Assembly (NCBI GenBank): GCA_027604705.1
Contig: JADHYV010000009.1
Span: 62,001-126,000, forward strand
Source of the DNA: Allomyces arbusculus
Taxonomy: Eukaryota; Blastocladiomycota; Blastocladiomycetes; Blastocladiales; Blastocladiaceae
Length of the DNA: 64,000 nt
Reading direction: 5' to 3'
Below are positions 51,995-62,535 of this stretch, one piece after another (positions within the stretch are counted from its first letter, which is position 1; the number at the start of each line of letters is the position of its first letter). Below the pieces are notes generated by a model. The model ran no database searches, was not told where the DNA came from, and saw only the letters and a list, made by a program, of their open reading frames with translations. The translations under genes and the position numbers were made by a program.

Positions 51995-54306
51995 TCATGT
52001 CAACGCGGCCGCCGCAGCGACGCGCTGTTGCTGCTGCTGTTGCCGGAACCGTGCCTCGAGCCGGGCCACGTCCGGTACACCGATTTCAGGCGGCTAAATA
52101 AGACGTGAAACGAACGTCAATCGTCGTCGTTGTCGTCATCGGCGCGCGTGCCGGAGGGCCAACGCAACGCACCGAGTTGGGCGGGGTTGGCATCGCCACA
52201 TCCCTTGCTGGCGTCGTCAAGTCCATCCCCTCGGCCGCGGGCGCCGTGGACACGGCAATCGGTGCTGACGACGACGCCGACGCGGCCGACGTGATCGTCG
52301 AGCTCGCCGTCGTCTTGCAGTTGTAAAACCCGCACTTCTCCGACCACTACCACACCGTCCGTTGGTTAGTCCACGCTCTCCGCCCCATCCAACCCGCCGA
52401 AACGTACCGGACTCGCACATTGCCAGCAGAATGCCATCCCGCAAAACAGGCAATCCACGCGGTTACACCCTTCGTCCCGTACAATCCACACCTTGCACTG
52501 CGGACACGGCTTCGAGTGCTTCACCGTCCACTGCAACGTCTCCCCCACCCCCTGCGCGACCGCAAACTCGCCCAATCCCGCGGCCCGTGGATTGGCTCCA
52601 CCCGCCAACACCTGCACCTGCAACGCGCGATACTCGCTACACGCCAGCCCCACATGGTGCGCATTCTCGCCACAGTGCCAGCAGAGCGCGGCGCCGCACG
52701 CACAGTTGCCGCGCGGAAACGCGGCCAAGTGGCGGAACTGCATCGACCGCCACGGCTCGCCGCGCGGTTCGAGTCGGAGGAGGAGGAGTGAGATGGAGGT
52801 CGCGAGGGATCGGGCTTGTGCGGCGTACCGCCGCCGCCGCTTGCGTTGCCGTGCAGCGTCGAGCCGCGGTGGAGTCTCGGTCGGTGCGGGCGTGGCGTGG
52901 GCTGGTGGTGCGCCGCGTGGACGCCGCGGACTAGCCTTGGCGTGTTTGGTCGGGGTCACGGACGCCGACCGCGACCGGTCCCGTGATACGGAGGTGGGGT
53001 AGACGGCGCGCGAGACGCGGCGCGTCGGGGTGGTTGCGGTGCTGGAGGTGCTGCGGGTCCGCGCGACAGGTTGTGCGAACGGGTCGGCGAGCGCATTCGA
53101 TTCGGTTGCAGCGGGAGCAGCCGGGGAGTGCTTGACGGGAACGGCCGCTGGCTTTCCGTCAAAGCACGCGTCAATCAGCACCGTCAGTTCCGGGACCAGG
53201 TAGGCGTGCAGCCGTGCAATCGACGACGCCGTTGACTTGCCAGAATTCGAGCTCGCGGACGGCACCGGTGGCAGGATCACAGTCGGTTGCAGAGCAGCGG
53301 TGCGTGCGCGTTCCGAGAGCAATGCGTCCATGTCGTCGCCGCTCTCGTCGGACGACCCCGACCCTTCGTCCGAGTCAGTGCCGGACATGTCGTCGTCGTC
53401 GCCGTTGCCACCCCACGGCACGCCTGCAGCGGCGAGGAGCGCAGCGAGCGCCGACGGGGCCTGCGGCGTCGTCGTCATTGTCGATGGCGGCGGATTCGGC
53501 GCTCGCACCAGCACCGTGGAACTCGCCCCCGCGCCATCGCGATTTGTCAAGTGCACGTGCCGGAAAAACAGTTCCATGGCCGCATCCACGTCGTCCGGCA
53601 CGTTGGCCCACTTCGCGGCACTCGCAGCGTCAGTCTTAGTCGCCAAATCCACGAGCTGCCGCACCTCGGCGCGAATTTGCTGCGCGATCGCCCAACCGAC
53701 ATCGGACCGTGGGTGCGAGAGCGGCGTCTCGCGAATTAGGGGCACGTCGATCCCACATTCGCCGCAGGTGCGCACGACTGACCGGTGCGGGGCGTTGTAC
53801 TTGTCGTAGAGGTCGATGAGCCGTTGCGGGACGAACTGGTGCGGGTGGAGAACATCGGGGTCAGCGAGGAAAAGAGGAGGATGACGAGAAAGCGTCCATT
53901 ATGCTCACCCGGGTCCAATCGGCGCGCGCCAGGTGGTCCAGGCAGACGGGGCACTTAATGGGGGAGACGCCGATGCCCCACGAGTTGTTGACGACTTCCT
54001 CGATGTACCTACACACGGAAATTGGTCGCAGCGCGCGTTAGCACCCATCCCCAGTCCCCCAGTCTAGACGATTTGAATCCAATCGGTAGTTACGGACCGC
54101 TCAAAGCACGGCCGACAAAACTGGTCGCGGCAGCTGGGCAGCCACAGGTCGAGCTGGCTGTCAAAACAACTACATTTTACGTTGTTCGAACAGCCAAGGT
54201 GAGCTGTTTCATGGAGGTGCACCCCCGTTCACCGCACACGCACAACGCGTAATACGGACATTGAGCACTGGCGCGCCCATGCCGCAAGTTCCGTGGGCAA
54301 CGACAT
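51995..54306 (-). CDS. RBR-type E3 ubiquitin ligase (RING1-IBR-RING2)
   Basis: 639 residues in six exons: 54260-54306, 54098-54169, 53909-54008, 52408-53835, 52173-52346 and 51995-52093. RBR ligases take ubiquitin from an E2 onto a RING2 cysteine. RING1 is built from three small exons: C14 and C17 in ARQCSICFDSQLDLWL, C29, C34 and C37 in SCRDQFCRPC, C59 and C62 in IKCPVC. An Asp sits where His is usual. A long Ala/Ser/Thr-rich insert separates it from the IBR (CACGAALCWHCGENAHHVGL, ACSEY). RING2 reads CPQCKVWIVRDEGCNRVDC, CLFC, FCWQC and WSEKCGFYNC, with probable catalytic Cys530. The last three zinc ligands need the intron 52347-52407 (donor GTACGT, branch ACTAAC, acceptor TAG). The final exon is Gln-rich (RFRQQQQQQRVAAAAALT). 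The last intron (52094-52172) is less certain; without it the protein ends at 52086. Confidence 0.85.
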
Positions 54307-55966
54307 GGCCGATGCGGCGGCGCGGAGTGCAATCTGCGGATTGCCGACGCGACCGAGCGTCCAAAACAGGTTTCTGCGACTGCGCGGGGCGAGATGCGCG
54401 GTGTCGGCGGCGGTGGGTCCCCGTGATGGAGGACGAGCGGTCACAAGGCGGCCAAACGAGCGCGGGAACGTGGCGGCGGGGACGAGCCGGCGCGGGGTGG
54501 GCGGCGGTGGGCTCGACGCTCGCGGTACGGGACTTTGTGGTGATGGCGACTTGGTGCGGATGCGAAGCCGGCGCTTGACGTTGGCGAGGAATGCAGCGAG
54601 GCACGATGGAGTTGGTGGAGAGGACGGATCCACGTCTATGGCCGGGATGGCGGCGGCGGGGGACAGCGTGGCAAACGTTGGCAGCGCCGAGAGCGGACAC
54701 GACGCGGCGGAAGGGGGGCGGCGGCGTGTCCGTGTCCGACGTGCGTGGGCGCGGGGGCTGGAGAGGGTGTCCGAGGCAGGCCGCTGATGGCACGGTGGGC
54801 GTCGTGCAGCGCGTGGGCGTCGTGCAGCGCGTGGGCGGCGCGCTGCGTGCGTGGGCCCGGCTTGGGGTCGTCGCGGTCGAGGGGATGGCGTTGAGCGGAC
54901 GCTTCGCCGTGGCCGGTTGCCGCGCCGTTGGTGCGGTCGGTGAAGGTCGGGCTGGCTGGCGGGGGCGGCCGCGCGATGCAGCGACGTCGCCGGTTGCGCT
55001 GCGATGCGATGGCGGCGGGACCAACGCGTGATTCGCGGTCACGTTGCCAGCTCGACAGCCCTGGCAGCTCGTCTCACCGCAACCCCGGTCCAACCCGCGT
55101 GCGGCTCGTGCAACCCGGAAAATTGGCCGATGCCTGCCGAGGCCTGCCGTGCAAGTTGCGCCACTTGTTTTTTCCGATTTCTGTTTCGCCGAGGCGAAAC
55201 GTGTCTGCAGGGCGCGCTGAAACCCCAGACGAAACGCGCGCAACGCCCCGAACCACGGTGATCCCTCGACGCTGATCCAAGGTGATCCTGCGCGACCGCG
55301 CATCCACACTTTGCAGACTGGGATCTGCACCGTGCGGCTGCGTGTAAGACTGGTCAGGTTGGCCAGGGGGTGCATCAGCTCGTCGCGAGTGCCAAGCAGG
55401 CTCACGGTGGAGCCCTCGGACCTGGCGACGGCCGTGACGCGCCCGCGAGCGTAATCCAGCACCGCGACACGCCCTTGAGCCACGACAATTCCGGCGATGT
55501 TCCTGTCATCAACCAACCGGGAGGCCGGGATCGGGTTGGGATTGGCTTGAGCAATATATATTGTCGTCGGTCGATGATGATCAACAGGCAGCCTGGCAGA
55601 GTTTGGCCCCAACAAAATCAAAGTGGATACGCTGCAAAGCGCTACAGATCCCGAATCCGTTCCTGTCGCGTCGCCAGCAAGACGAAAGTGACCACGCAAG
55701 CGCGCCCCAAGCTGCTTGCCAATCCGGCCGCGATTGGAGCAAGCAAAAGATGCCCACCGCCGCGCATCATCTCACAGGGACTCACAGGACCACCCGATTG
55801 CTTGCTCCTCGAGTCCCCAAAGAACGAAAAACGCGAGCAACACGCGTGCGATCACCAAACGAACTCCAACAACCGCTTCCCTCGCCAGACTACAAAAGCG
55901 CACCCCTCCTCACCGGTTCTCGCTCCCTTGATCCCTCTCACGACAGCATCCAATCAAGCAGCAACC
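54307..55966. promoter_or_regulatory. Divergent promoter region, RBR ligase / THI4
   Basis: 1660 nt between starts. Contains an 18-nt unit GTGGGCGTCGTGCAGCGC repeated twice plus a partial third (54798-54842), and a TATATATT stretch near 55554. A 496-codon minus-strand frame covers much of it but is Arg/Pro/Thr-rich with no conserved block. No TPP-riboswitch core was found before the THI4 start. Confidence 0.45.
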
Positions 55967-57047
55967 ATGACCTTCACGTCGGCCGCGCAGCTTCCCTACG
56001 AGACGGCCAAGTTTGCGCCGACCCGCGAGTCGGAGGTGTCGCGCGAAATGACCAAGCGCTACATGACCTCGCTGCTCGACGGCGCCGACACTGACGTCGT
56101 CATCATTGGCGCCGGTCCCGCTGGTACGCTCGCTCTTCTTGCCGTGGCCGACGTCGGGCCCATGTGGGTGCTGCCCGGCACGAACGCGCGCCCCCTCGTG
56201 GTTCTCGTTTGCACGCTTCGTCGGTGCCGAGATCGCGCGGGTCCACCAGCCAGTGTTGCCCCACGCGCCGCACGCCCAACGCCAAATGCCCCAACCCTGA
56301 GTAAATGACACGTTGCTCCTCGGCTCACCAACTCAACTCCACGCTCCACTAAAAATAGGCCTCATGTGCGCGTACGAGCTCTCCAAGGACCCGTCCATCA
56401 AGGTCTCGGTGATCGAGGCCTCGGTCGCGCCCGGCGGCGGTGCCTGGCTCGGCGGGCAGTTGATGACGCCCATGGTTGTGCGCAAGCCCGCGCACCTGGT
56501 CCTCGACGAGCTCGAGATCCCGTACGACGACTGCGGCAACTACGTTGTCGTTGCGCACGCGGCGCTCTTCACGGCGACGCTGATCGCCAAGATCGTCAAG
56601 AACGGCGTCAAGCTCTTCAACGCGACGGCCGTCGAAGACTTTATTGTCAAGAACGGCGTTGTCTGCGGTGTCGCGACCAACTGGGCGCTCGTGACCAAGG
56701 CGCACGGGACGCAGAACTGCATGGACCCGCAGACGGTCCTGGCCAAGGTGATTGTCTCGTCGTGCGGGCACGACGGGCCCCACGGCGCGACGGGGATCAA
56801 GCGGCTGCACCAGCTGGGCATGGTCAAGGAGGTGCCCGGCATGAAGGCGCTGCACATCGAGGCCGCCGAGGACGCGATCGTCGCCAACACCCAGGAAATC
56901 GTCCCGGGCATGATCATTACGGGCATGGAAGTGTCTGAAGCGTGCGGAACCAACCGCATGGGAGCGTGCTTCTCTGCGATGATTTTGAGTGGGCGCAAGG
57001 CCGGTTGGCTCGCGCGCGAGAAGGTGCTCGCTATGAACAAGGCCTAA
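55967..57047 (+). CDS. THI4: Thiamine thiazole synthase
   Basis: 281 residues, two exons: 55967-56123 and 56359-57047. Makes the thiazole half of thiamine from NAD+, glycine and, in suicide-type enzymes, sulfur from its own cysteine. Exon 1 ends in the FAD/NAD fold motif [11 protein letters not shown], and exon 2 resumes [20 protein letters not shown] and [12 protein letters not shown]. The active-site segment [13 protein letters not shown] holds the expected donor Cys, so this is the single-turnover type. Further motifs are [17 protein letters not shown] and [20 protein letters not shown]. The wording around GATGIKRL is closer to what I recall of plant THI1 than of ascomycete Thi4. The 235-nt intron (donor GTACGC, acceptor TAG) is the longest in its neighbourhood. 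No mitochondrial presequence is obvious. Confidence 0.95.
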
Positions 57048-57574
57048 GGCGTCGGGTCGCGTTCGAATTTGTACAGAGTTCGAGTGGAGGGTGTTGTAGG
57101 TCGCCCGCGAGTGTTATGAAACGTATTTCCTTGTTGCACCGGACGCATTTGGTGGAGACAGATTGGAACCAGATCAGCTCGCATTTCCAAAATCAAAGCG
57201 GCGCGTCGAGCGATTCAGACTGGGCCCTCAGAGTCGAAATGAGCTTTTGCGATGACGAACTGACGCTTAGCGTGGACCGCGCGCGAGCGGAATCGACCAG
57301 AATAGTGAGACATAAATTAGCGGGCCAAACAGCTTCCATTTTACTCCAAGGGATACATGAAACCTGGGGCTAGCCGGGTGTTGCTCATGCCGGTCCGGCA
57401 GGTGTGTGCAGAGGACCTCTCCTTGCACCTCCTTGTGCACGGGCGCGTTTGGAACGTCGAGTCACTTCCAAAACACCAACACCACCCAAGCTACAAGACC
57501 GTGGCTCACGGCCGTCTCTGCAGCCAACCTGCGCGCACCACCGGCAACACACACGCGACCCAAGTACCAGCAAC
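57048..57574. other. THI4 3' flank
   Basis: No gene. The segment around 57070-57135 resembles 59065-59190 (AATTTGTACAGAG / AATTGTACAGAG and GAGTGTTATGAAACGTATTT / GAGTGTCATGAAATGTATTT). Confidence 0.4.
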
Positions 57575-58746
57575 ATGGAGGAGATCAGCGACAAAGACTC
57601 TCAGTACCTGATTGAGTATGCGCGCAAGTGGGCCGACATGGCGTGCGACTGTGGCAAGCAGCTCTTGGACCTGCACGACTTGCTTGATGACATTGCCTGC
57701 ACCTTGATCGCTCACAACTGCATCGACCCAGCCCTCGACGAGTGCCACAGCGACGACGACGAGAACGACGAGGAGCGCGTTGTGCTTGATTAGGTTCAGC
57801 CCGACCTGGTGGGCAAGCAGCAGCAGGTAAATTTGATGTGAGACCAAGTTGTGTGCATGCATTTATATTTGCAACTCATGCTGTGCACACGTCCAGGACG
57901 ACAACATGATCGACTACATGGAGGATATCAGCAAAGAAGTCATGCAGCACCTGAACCCATACCGACGCCAGGGAGGGTTTGGGGATGCAGTCTGCTGTGG
58001 CACAGGGCCTCACCAATGAGCACATGGTGTGCATGCAATGGGGATGGGTGAACAAGTGCAGGGAATGCACTCGTATTCTCGCACCAGTGGCCATGATCAC
58101 GCTCAAGGAACCAAAAAAGGCGTTTGAGTACAAGTGCCTGTCCAGTTGTGGAACTGTGTTGATGGAGACTGTGTCAATGCTGCAGGTTGCTGTCGCTGTT
58201 TGCCACCATGAAGTCGAGGACTATGGTCTGTGCATGAGTGCAAAGCTTGTTGCACTAGTTGATGATTTCTTTGATGTCGCTGGGCCTGATTCCCACGAGT
58301 GGCATGATGTGCTTGCCAAGATGGAAGTGACTATGGAAGCTGGTGGGTTATATTTACTCCTGAACAGGGACTATGAGGCCCTGCTCAACAAGAAGGGGCA
58401 GTGGTACAACCAGACTGTCGCCAAGTGTAAGAAGAGGTGGAAAAATTCAAGAGGCGCGCACCAAGAAGAAAGAGGCGACAAAGGTGGCAATGAAGGCAGC
58501 ACATCTCATGAGCAAGGAAAAGAGGCACACTGTGGCCATGGTCACATCCAGTGTGGCGAGCATGGCGCCCAAGCTGAAACACGTGCACAAGGGCAGAAAG
58601 AAAAGTCCATGGGCAAGGAGCAAGCCACATCGTCAAGTGTGGTGGTATTGAGTGTGACTGGGCCATCAGGCATGGTTACATTGAATGCCCAGTTGGGAGA
58701 TGCACTGCACACTGACAAGCGCGCCAGTAAGGGTCGTGTGGTTTGA
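57575..58746 (+). pseudogene. Unrecognised decayed gene, lower GC than neighbours
   Basis: Several coding-like pieces lie in order. From ATG 57575: MEEISDKDSQYLIEYARKWA and a Cys/Asp-rich part ending in an acidic run. After a plausible intron (57827-57896): DDNMIDYMEDISKEVMQHLN. From about 57985: MVCMQWGWVNKCRECTRILA, then AFEYKCLSSCG, which could be a zinc-binding cluster. Last come Lys-rich pieces such as KIQEARTKKKEATKVAMKAA and SKEKRHTVAMVTSSVASMAP. About three reading-frame interruptions separate them. Codon use is less GC-biased than in neighbouring genes, hinting at a foreign or mobile origin. I recognise no transposase, polymerase or structural motif. It might also be a fast-evolving host gene with introns I have misread. 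Confidence 0.4.
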
Positions 58747-60229
58747 GGGAGCTTATCTTGTCTTGTCTGTCCATTTCCCCATTTAGTGGAGCAGTGTGAG
58801 TAGTTGTTCTTGTCTTCCCTCCTTCACCAGGTCTTGCTGTTTTGATATTATCCCTTTGAAATCGTCCTTTTGAGATATTTCTTTCAAAATCATCCGTTGT
58901 CAATCAATCCTCACGTTTCCATTCGTGTCGTTGCGTTGATTGTCTACCCAAAGTCAGCTTGAGTATCCTCTTGGGCTATACAGCCAGTTATCTCATGCAC
59001 CAGGAGGTGCTTGCTCCATGCAAGGCCGAAAATGGGTTGGTGGCCTAAGTTGGGTTGGTGCGACGCAATTGTACAGAGAGTTTTCTGTGCGTGCTGAGGG
59101 CGGGCGCGTGTGGTTGTGCACGCTTGCGTTCGTGGTGCGGGTGGAGGGCGATGGGTCGCTCATGAGTGTCATGAAATGTATTTCATTCTTGTGGAGCGGA
59201 CGATGCAGAGGTTGGACAGTTGCCACCTTTCCATGGCCAAAGTCAAAGCCAAAGTCGAGCAATCCTGACTTGGTTTGCGAGAATCGAGTTGAGCGAGAGT
59301 CAAGATGAGCGAAAGTTTTACCATGTCGGTCAAAAGACCAATTTGCTCCATGATTCCTGTCCAACCAAACAAAGCAGCCGGTCGCGCATCCTATTTGGCT
59401 CAGTCAAGTGTGTCAAGATGTATCGCGAGCACATCCTCTGATCCAAGGACCACTCACTGTTGCCCCAGCCCTGCAAAGTGACGCTGTGGTCGTATGCCTA
59501 CAGCGCGCCAAGTCGAGAGTTAAAACTTGAACCGACACACGGGCCAGAATCTCTGCGCAGCACCATCCTCTCAAGAATGGCGCAGGATAGTATGAGCTTG
59601 GGTCCAGTTGGCGCAATGCGATTGTCGGCACGCGTGAGATGAAAGCACTGAATGTGGAACAAAAAGAAGCATGAACGTTGAGTTGAGTGTGAACTCTGGA
59701 AATGGCACTTCAACCGATGCGCGACTCTCAACGTCGCCTCAGCACTTCAACTGTTCCCCACGCTGGACCTTCTCGCACATCCCGACAATCACATCGTGCA
59801 AACTCTGCGCAGAGATTCTGGTCTGTGTGTCTGTTCGAGTCTTGAACTTTCCGCTCCCGTCGATGGCTCTGTTCATTCGTTGATCGCAGATCCCGGATCA
59901 AGCTCCTTGCTGCTGATCCGCATGCCTATGCGCTGATCCACGCCCACGCAACCGTTTGCATCCACGAGCCGCGGAAGCTCACAATGTTACACCGACATCC
60001 AAGGCCAGCAAACTGGCTCTGTAATTTTGATGCTCAAAGTCTACACATTTCACCAAATCTAGCGCCAATGTATGCACGCTTGAGTTACAAAGCAGGGCGA
60101 CAGAACACCTCAAACTTCCGACTTGGCGTGCCGTAGGCACACGACCAAAGGGGCACATTGCAGGGCCGGGAGCACACAATAGACGCCGACAGAGGAAATT
60201 AAACTCATATATACACTCTGACCACGGAA
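58747..60229. other. Long gene-poor stretch
   Basis: Nearly 1.5 kb of moderate GC. Contains the diverged relative of the THI4 3' flank (59065-59190) and short frames without family features. Nothing else supported. Confidence 0.4.
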
Positions 60230-60798
60230 TCAATGCCTTGGCCGCTTACTCCCGCGCGCATCCTCGTCACCACTCGTGTTATCATCACTTGCGCCGTCCG
60301 TATCGTGCGGTCGCTTGGCCGCGGGCCCCGTCGGCGCAATCGGCGCATTCGCAGGTGCGGCTCCTGGTGGCCGCGGTGCCAGTTCGGGACCCGGCGCGGA
60401 ATTCGTCGAAGGCGTTTCGAGCACAAACGTGCCCTCGAGTTTGCGAATCGCGTGCGATTTCGTGCGTGCATGATCAATTGTCTGAAAAAATTGAAAACCC
60501 GTCAAGGTGACGTACGCGATCTCAGCAAATCGGCGGCTGCGCATACCATGGGCTTGTCGAACATCAGCTTGCCGTTCGCGTCGCGCAGTGCCGCCGCCGC
60601 GTCGCTTGCGTCGCGAAAGACGATAAACGCCTGGCCGCGCATTTTCGGCGTTTTCAAGGCGACGACGTCGACGACGGCGCCATAAGACGAGAAGTAGTAG
60701 TAGAGCGCCTGGCGCAGCTCCTGCTTTTGGACCTTGGTGCACAGGTTCTTGACGTAGAGCGTCTGCGCGGCGGCGGCGGCGTCGGCTGGGGCCGCCAT
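60230..60798 (-). CDS. U1A/U2B''-type spliceosomal RRM protein
   Basis: 167 residues, two exons: 60547-60798 and 60230-60481. Binds a U1 or U2 snRNA stem-loop through an N-terminal RRM. RNP2 is LYVKNL (in QTLYVKNLCTKVQKQELRQA), RNP1 is RGQAFIVF, and the U1A/U2B''-specific pattern LYYYFSSYGAVVDVVALKT lies between them. Exon 1 ends FDKPM and exon 2 continues TIDHARTKSHAIRKLEGTFV, matching the conserved end of the RRM. The C-terminal 60 residues are Pro/Ala-rich, then acidic (DGASDDNTSGDEDARGSKRP). No second RRM is present, so it resembles the single-RRM fungal U2B'' (Msl1) form more than human U1A. The 65-nt intron has donor GTATGC and acceptor CAG. Confidence 0.88.
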
Positions 60799-61452
60799 TG
60801 TGTACTGGGTGGTGGGAGGCCGCGGTCGGTCGTTCGAGCGAGATGGCGGGTGGAGAGTCGAGCGCGCGAGCAGTGCGGCAAGTTGCACCGGGTGTTGAGC
60901 GGGGTGGTTGGTCCAAAATCGAATCGCACGAGCACGCCGCGATCAGCTCGAGAAAAGGGAGCGGTGGTCGTGGAGGTCGTGCGGTGGATCAGAGCGCGTG
61001 ACAAGCGTGTCAGATCCATTTGTCAGGACTCGCTGCTTGTGGGCGCCCTTCCTTCCATCTTGTCGGCCGCCGCAACGGCAAAGTTGGCCGGACTGGCCTG
61101 AAGGCAACCTCGCCACACCGCCGTCGACAACGACCGCGCCATTGGCGACACCCATCGAATCCGACGCTGCACTCGTCTCGACCCCGGCCTGAGACTAGCC
61201 GCATTTGGTCGCCGCCCCCGCTCCGAGCCGTTTCGGGCCCGCCGTGAGCGCCGACCTTGTGCGCACACGGTCGCTTCCACGCCCACCCATTTTTCCAATC
61301 TCACACCCAAGCTTTTCGACACGACGTTAGCGGGGCGACAAGTGCCCAACCCATCCGCTCTGCAACTTGCACCTCGATACCAGCGGGCACCTCGCGCTCG
61401 CCGCTCATAGACTGAGCCTCCTCTGCTGTCGCTTCGTGCCGATCCCTCCGCC
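60799..61452. promoter_or_regulatory. Divergent promoter region, RRM protein / membrane protein
   Basis: 654 nt between starts, GC-rich, no TATA box seen. Confidence 0.45.
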
Positions 61453-62535
61453 ATGTCATCGCCCGCGCTCCCGACCGGCAACCCAAGCGAGTTTGTCAAC
61501 AACCCGCTCGGCACCGAAACCGCGCCGACCGTCGCCGCGGGCCAGGCGGCTACTCTGACGTGGAACCCGCTGTGGCCGTCCTTCAATGTCGTGCAATACG
61601 TGGACCTGTGGGTGTGCAATCAGAACGCGTTCCCGTCATCGTGTTCGCCGATTGCACAGGCCGTGCCCAACAACAAGGGCAACGTCGTCTGGAACGTGCC
61701 GAAAGATCTTGGTGCCAACGACAAGAACGCCAACTGGGCCATTGTCGTGGCCGCCAATGGCGATACCGTCTCCGACTTTATGCGCCGGTCGACTCCCACG
61801 TTCCCGATCCGTGTCGACCCAGCGTCGGGCACTAGTAAAGACGGGACCAAGGCGTCACCTGCGCCGGCGTCGACGACAGTCACGCTCTCGCCCGCACCAA
61901 CGGCGAGCGCTACCGCGGTCGCTACCAAATCGGCTTCGGCCAACCCGTCTGGCACGACATCGGGTATCGATTCGCCCACCACCGTCGTTGGCGGTCGCGC
62001 CGACACTGCGTCGGACAACAAGACCTCTGGTTTCCCTTGGTGGGCGGGTCTACTGATCGCGCTCGCCATTCTCGGCATCGCCGCCGTTCTGTTCATCGCG
62101 CGCCGACGTCGGTCGCGGTCCGTCGACAAGGACCTCGCCACGACCGCACCCACGTCCCCTACCTCTGCTGCCCCTGCCCCGCCGTTGATTCCCATGTCGC
62201 AAGCGCCGCCGCCGCCGCCCCCGCCTACCCCAGCGCCACCGGCGACCCGCGGCGACGCCGTCTCCGGTCGACCATCCAACGCCGGCACGTCATCCTCGGC
62301 ACCGATGCTCTCAGACGCATCGGCTGCCGCCACGGCCGCGGTTGCCGCCATTGCCGCAGCGCGCGCACGTACACCCGCGGGCGAGCGCGTCATGTCGACG
62401 GCGGTCGATCCGGCATCCACGGTCGCCGTGGATATTGCCGTGCCCATGGCGGGGGACGACGACGACGACTCCACCATGTCGTTCCCGTTGCCCGGCTCGG
62501 ACGGTGAAGAGAAGAAGCTTGTCGTGCTTGTATGA
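61453..62535 (+). CDS. Single-pass membrane protein with KRE9/KNH1-like ectodomain
   Basis: 360 residues, one exon. Residues 1-125 resemble the small beta-sandwich found in KRE9/KNH1-like wall proteins: ETAPTVAAGQAATLTWNPLW, VVQYVDLWVC, NNKGNVVWNVPKDLG and NWAIVVAANGDTVSDFMRRS. A Ser/Thr/Ala-rich stalk (about 125-190) suits O-glycosylation. One transmembrane helix follows (FPWWAGLLIALAILGIAAVL, about 194-215) with ARRRRSRS on its cytosolic side. The C-terminal 140 residues are Pro/Ala-rich and acidic at the end. No N-terminal signal peptide precedes the ectodomain at this ATG and no upstream leader exon was found. It may be a reverse signal-anchor protein, or the start may be incomplete. Confidence 0.65.
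   Translation: MSSPALPTGNPSEFVNNPLGTETAPTVAAGQAATLTWNPLWPSFNVVQYVDLWVCNQNAFPSSCSPIAQAVPNNKGNVVWNVPKDLGANDKNANWAIVVAANGDTVSDFMRRSTPTFPIRVDPASGTSKDGTKASPAPASTTVTLSPAPTASATAVATKSASANPSGTTSGIDSPTTVVGGRADTASDNKTSGFPWWAGLLIALAILGIAAVLFIARRRRSRSVDKDLATTAPTSPTSAAPAPPLIPMSQAPPPPPPPTPAPPATRGDAVSGRPSNAGTSSSAPMLSDASAAATAAVAAIAAARARTPAGERVMSTAVDPASTVAVDIAVPMAGDDDDDSTMSFPLPGSDGEEKKLVVLV

Noticed and set aside
54209-55699. 496-codon minus-strand frame upstream of the RBR ligase
   Set aside because: Low-complexity Arg/Pro/Thr sequence; the RBR first exon is explained by splicing at 54260-54306.
55370-56308. 312-codon + frame through the THI4 leader, exon 1 and intron
   Set aside because: It merely reads through the exon 1 donor; the conserved THI4 start is ATG 55967.
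55500-56358. TPP riboswitch at THI4
   Set aside because: Looked for the conserved core and found only isolated CTGAG and GCCGAGAT strings without the paired context.
57575-58746. Retroelement or other known transposon
   Set aside because: No reverse transcriptase, integrase, capsid or transposase motif and no terminal repeats were recognised, so no element family is claimed.
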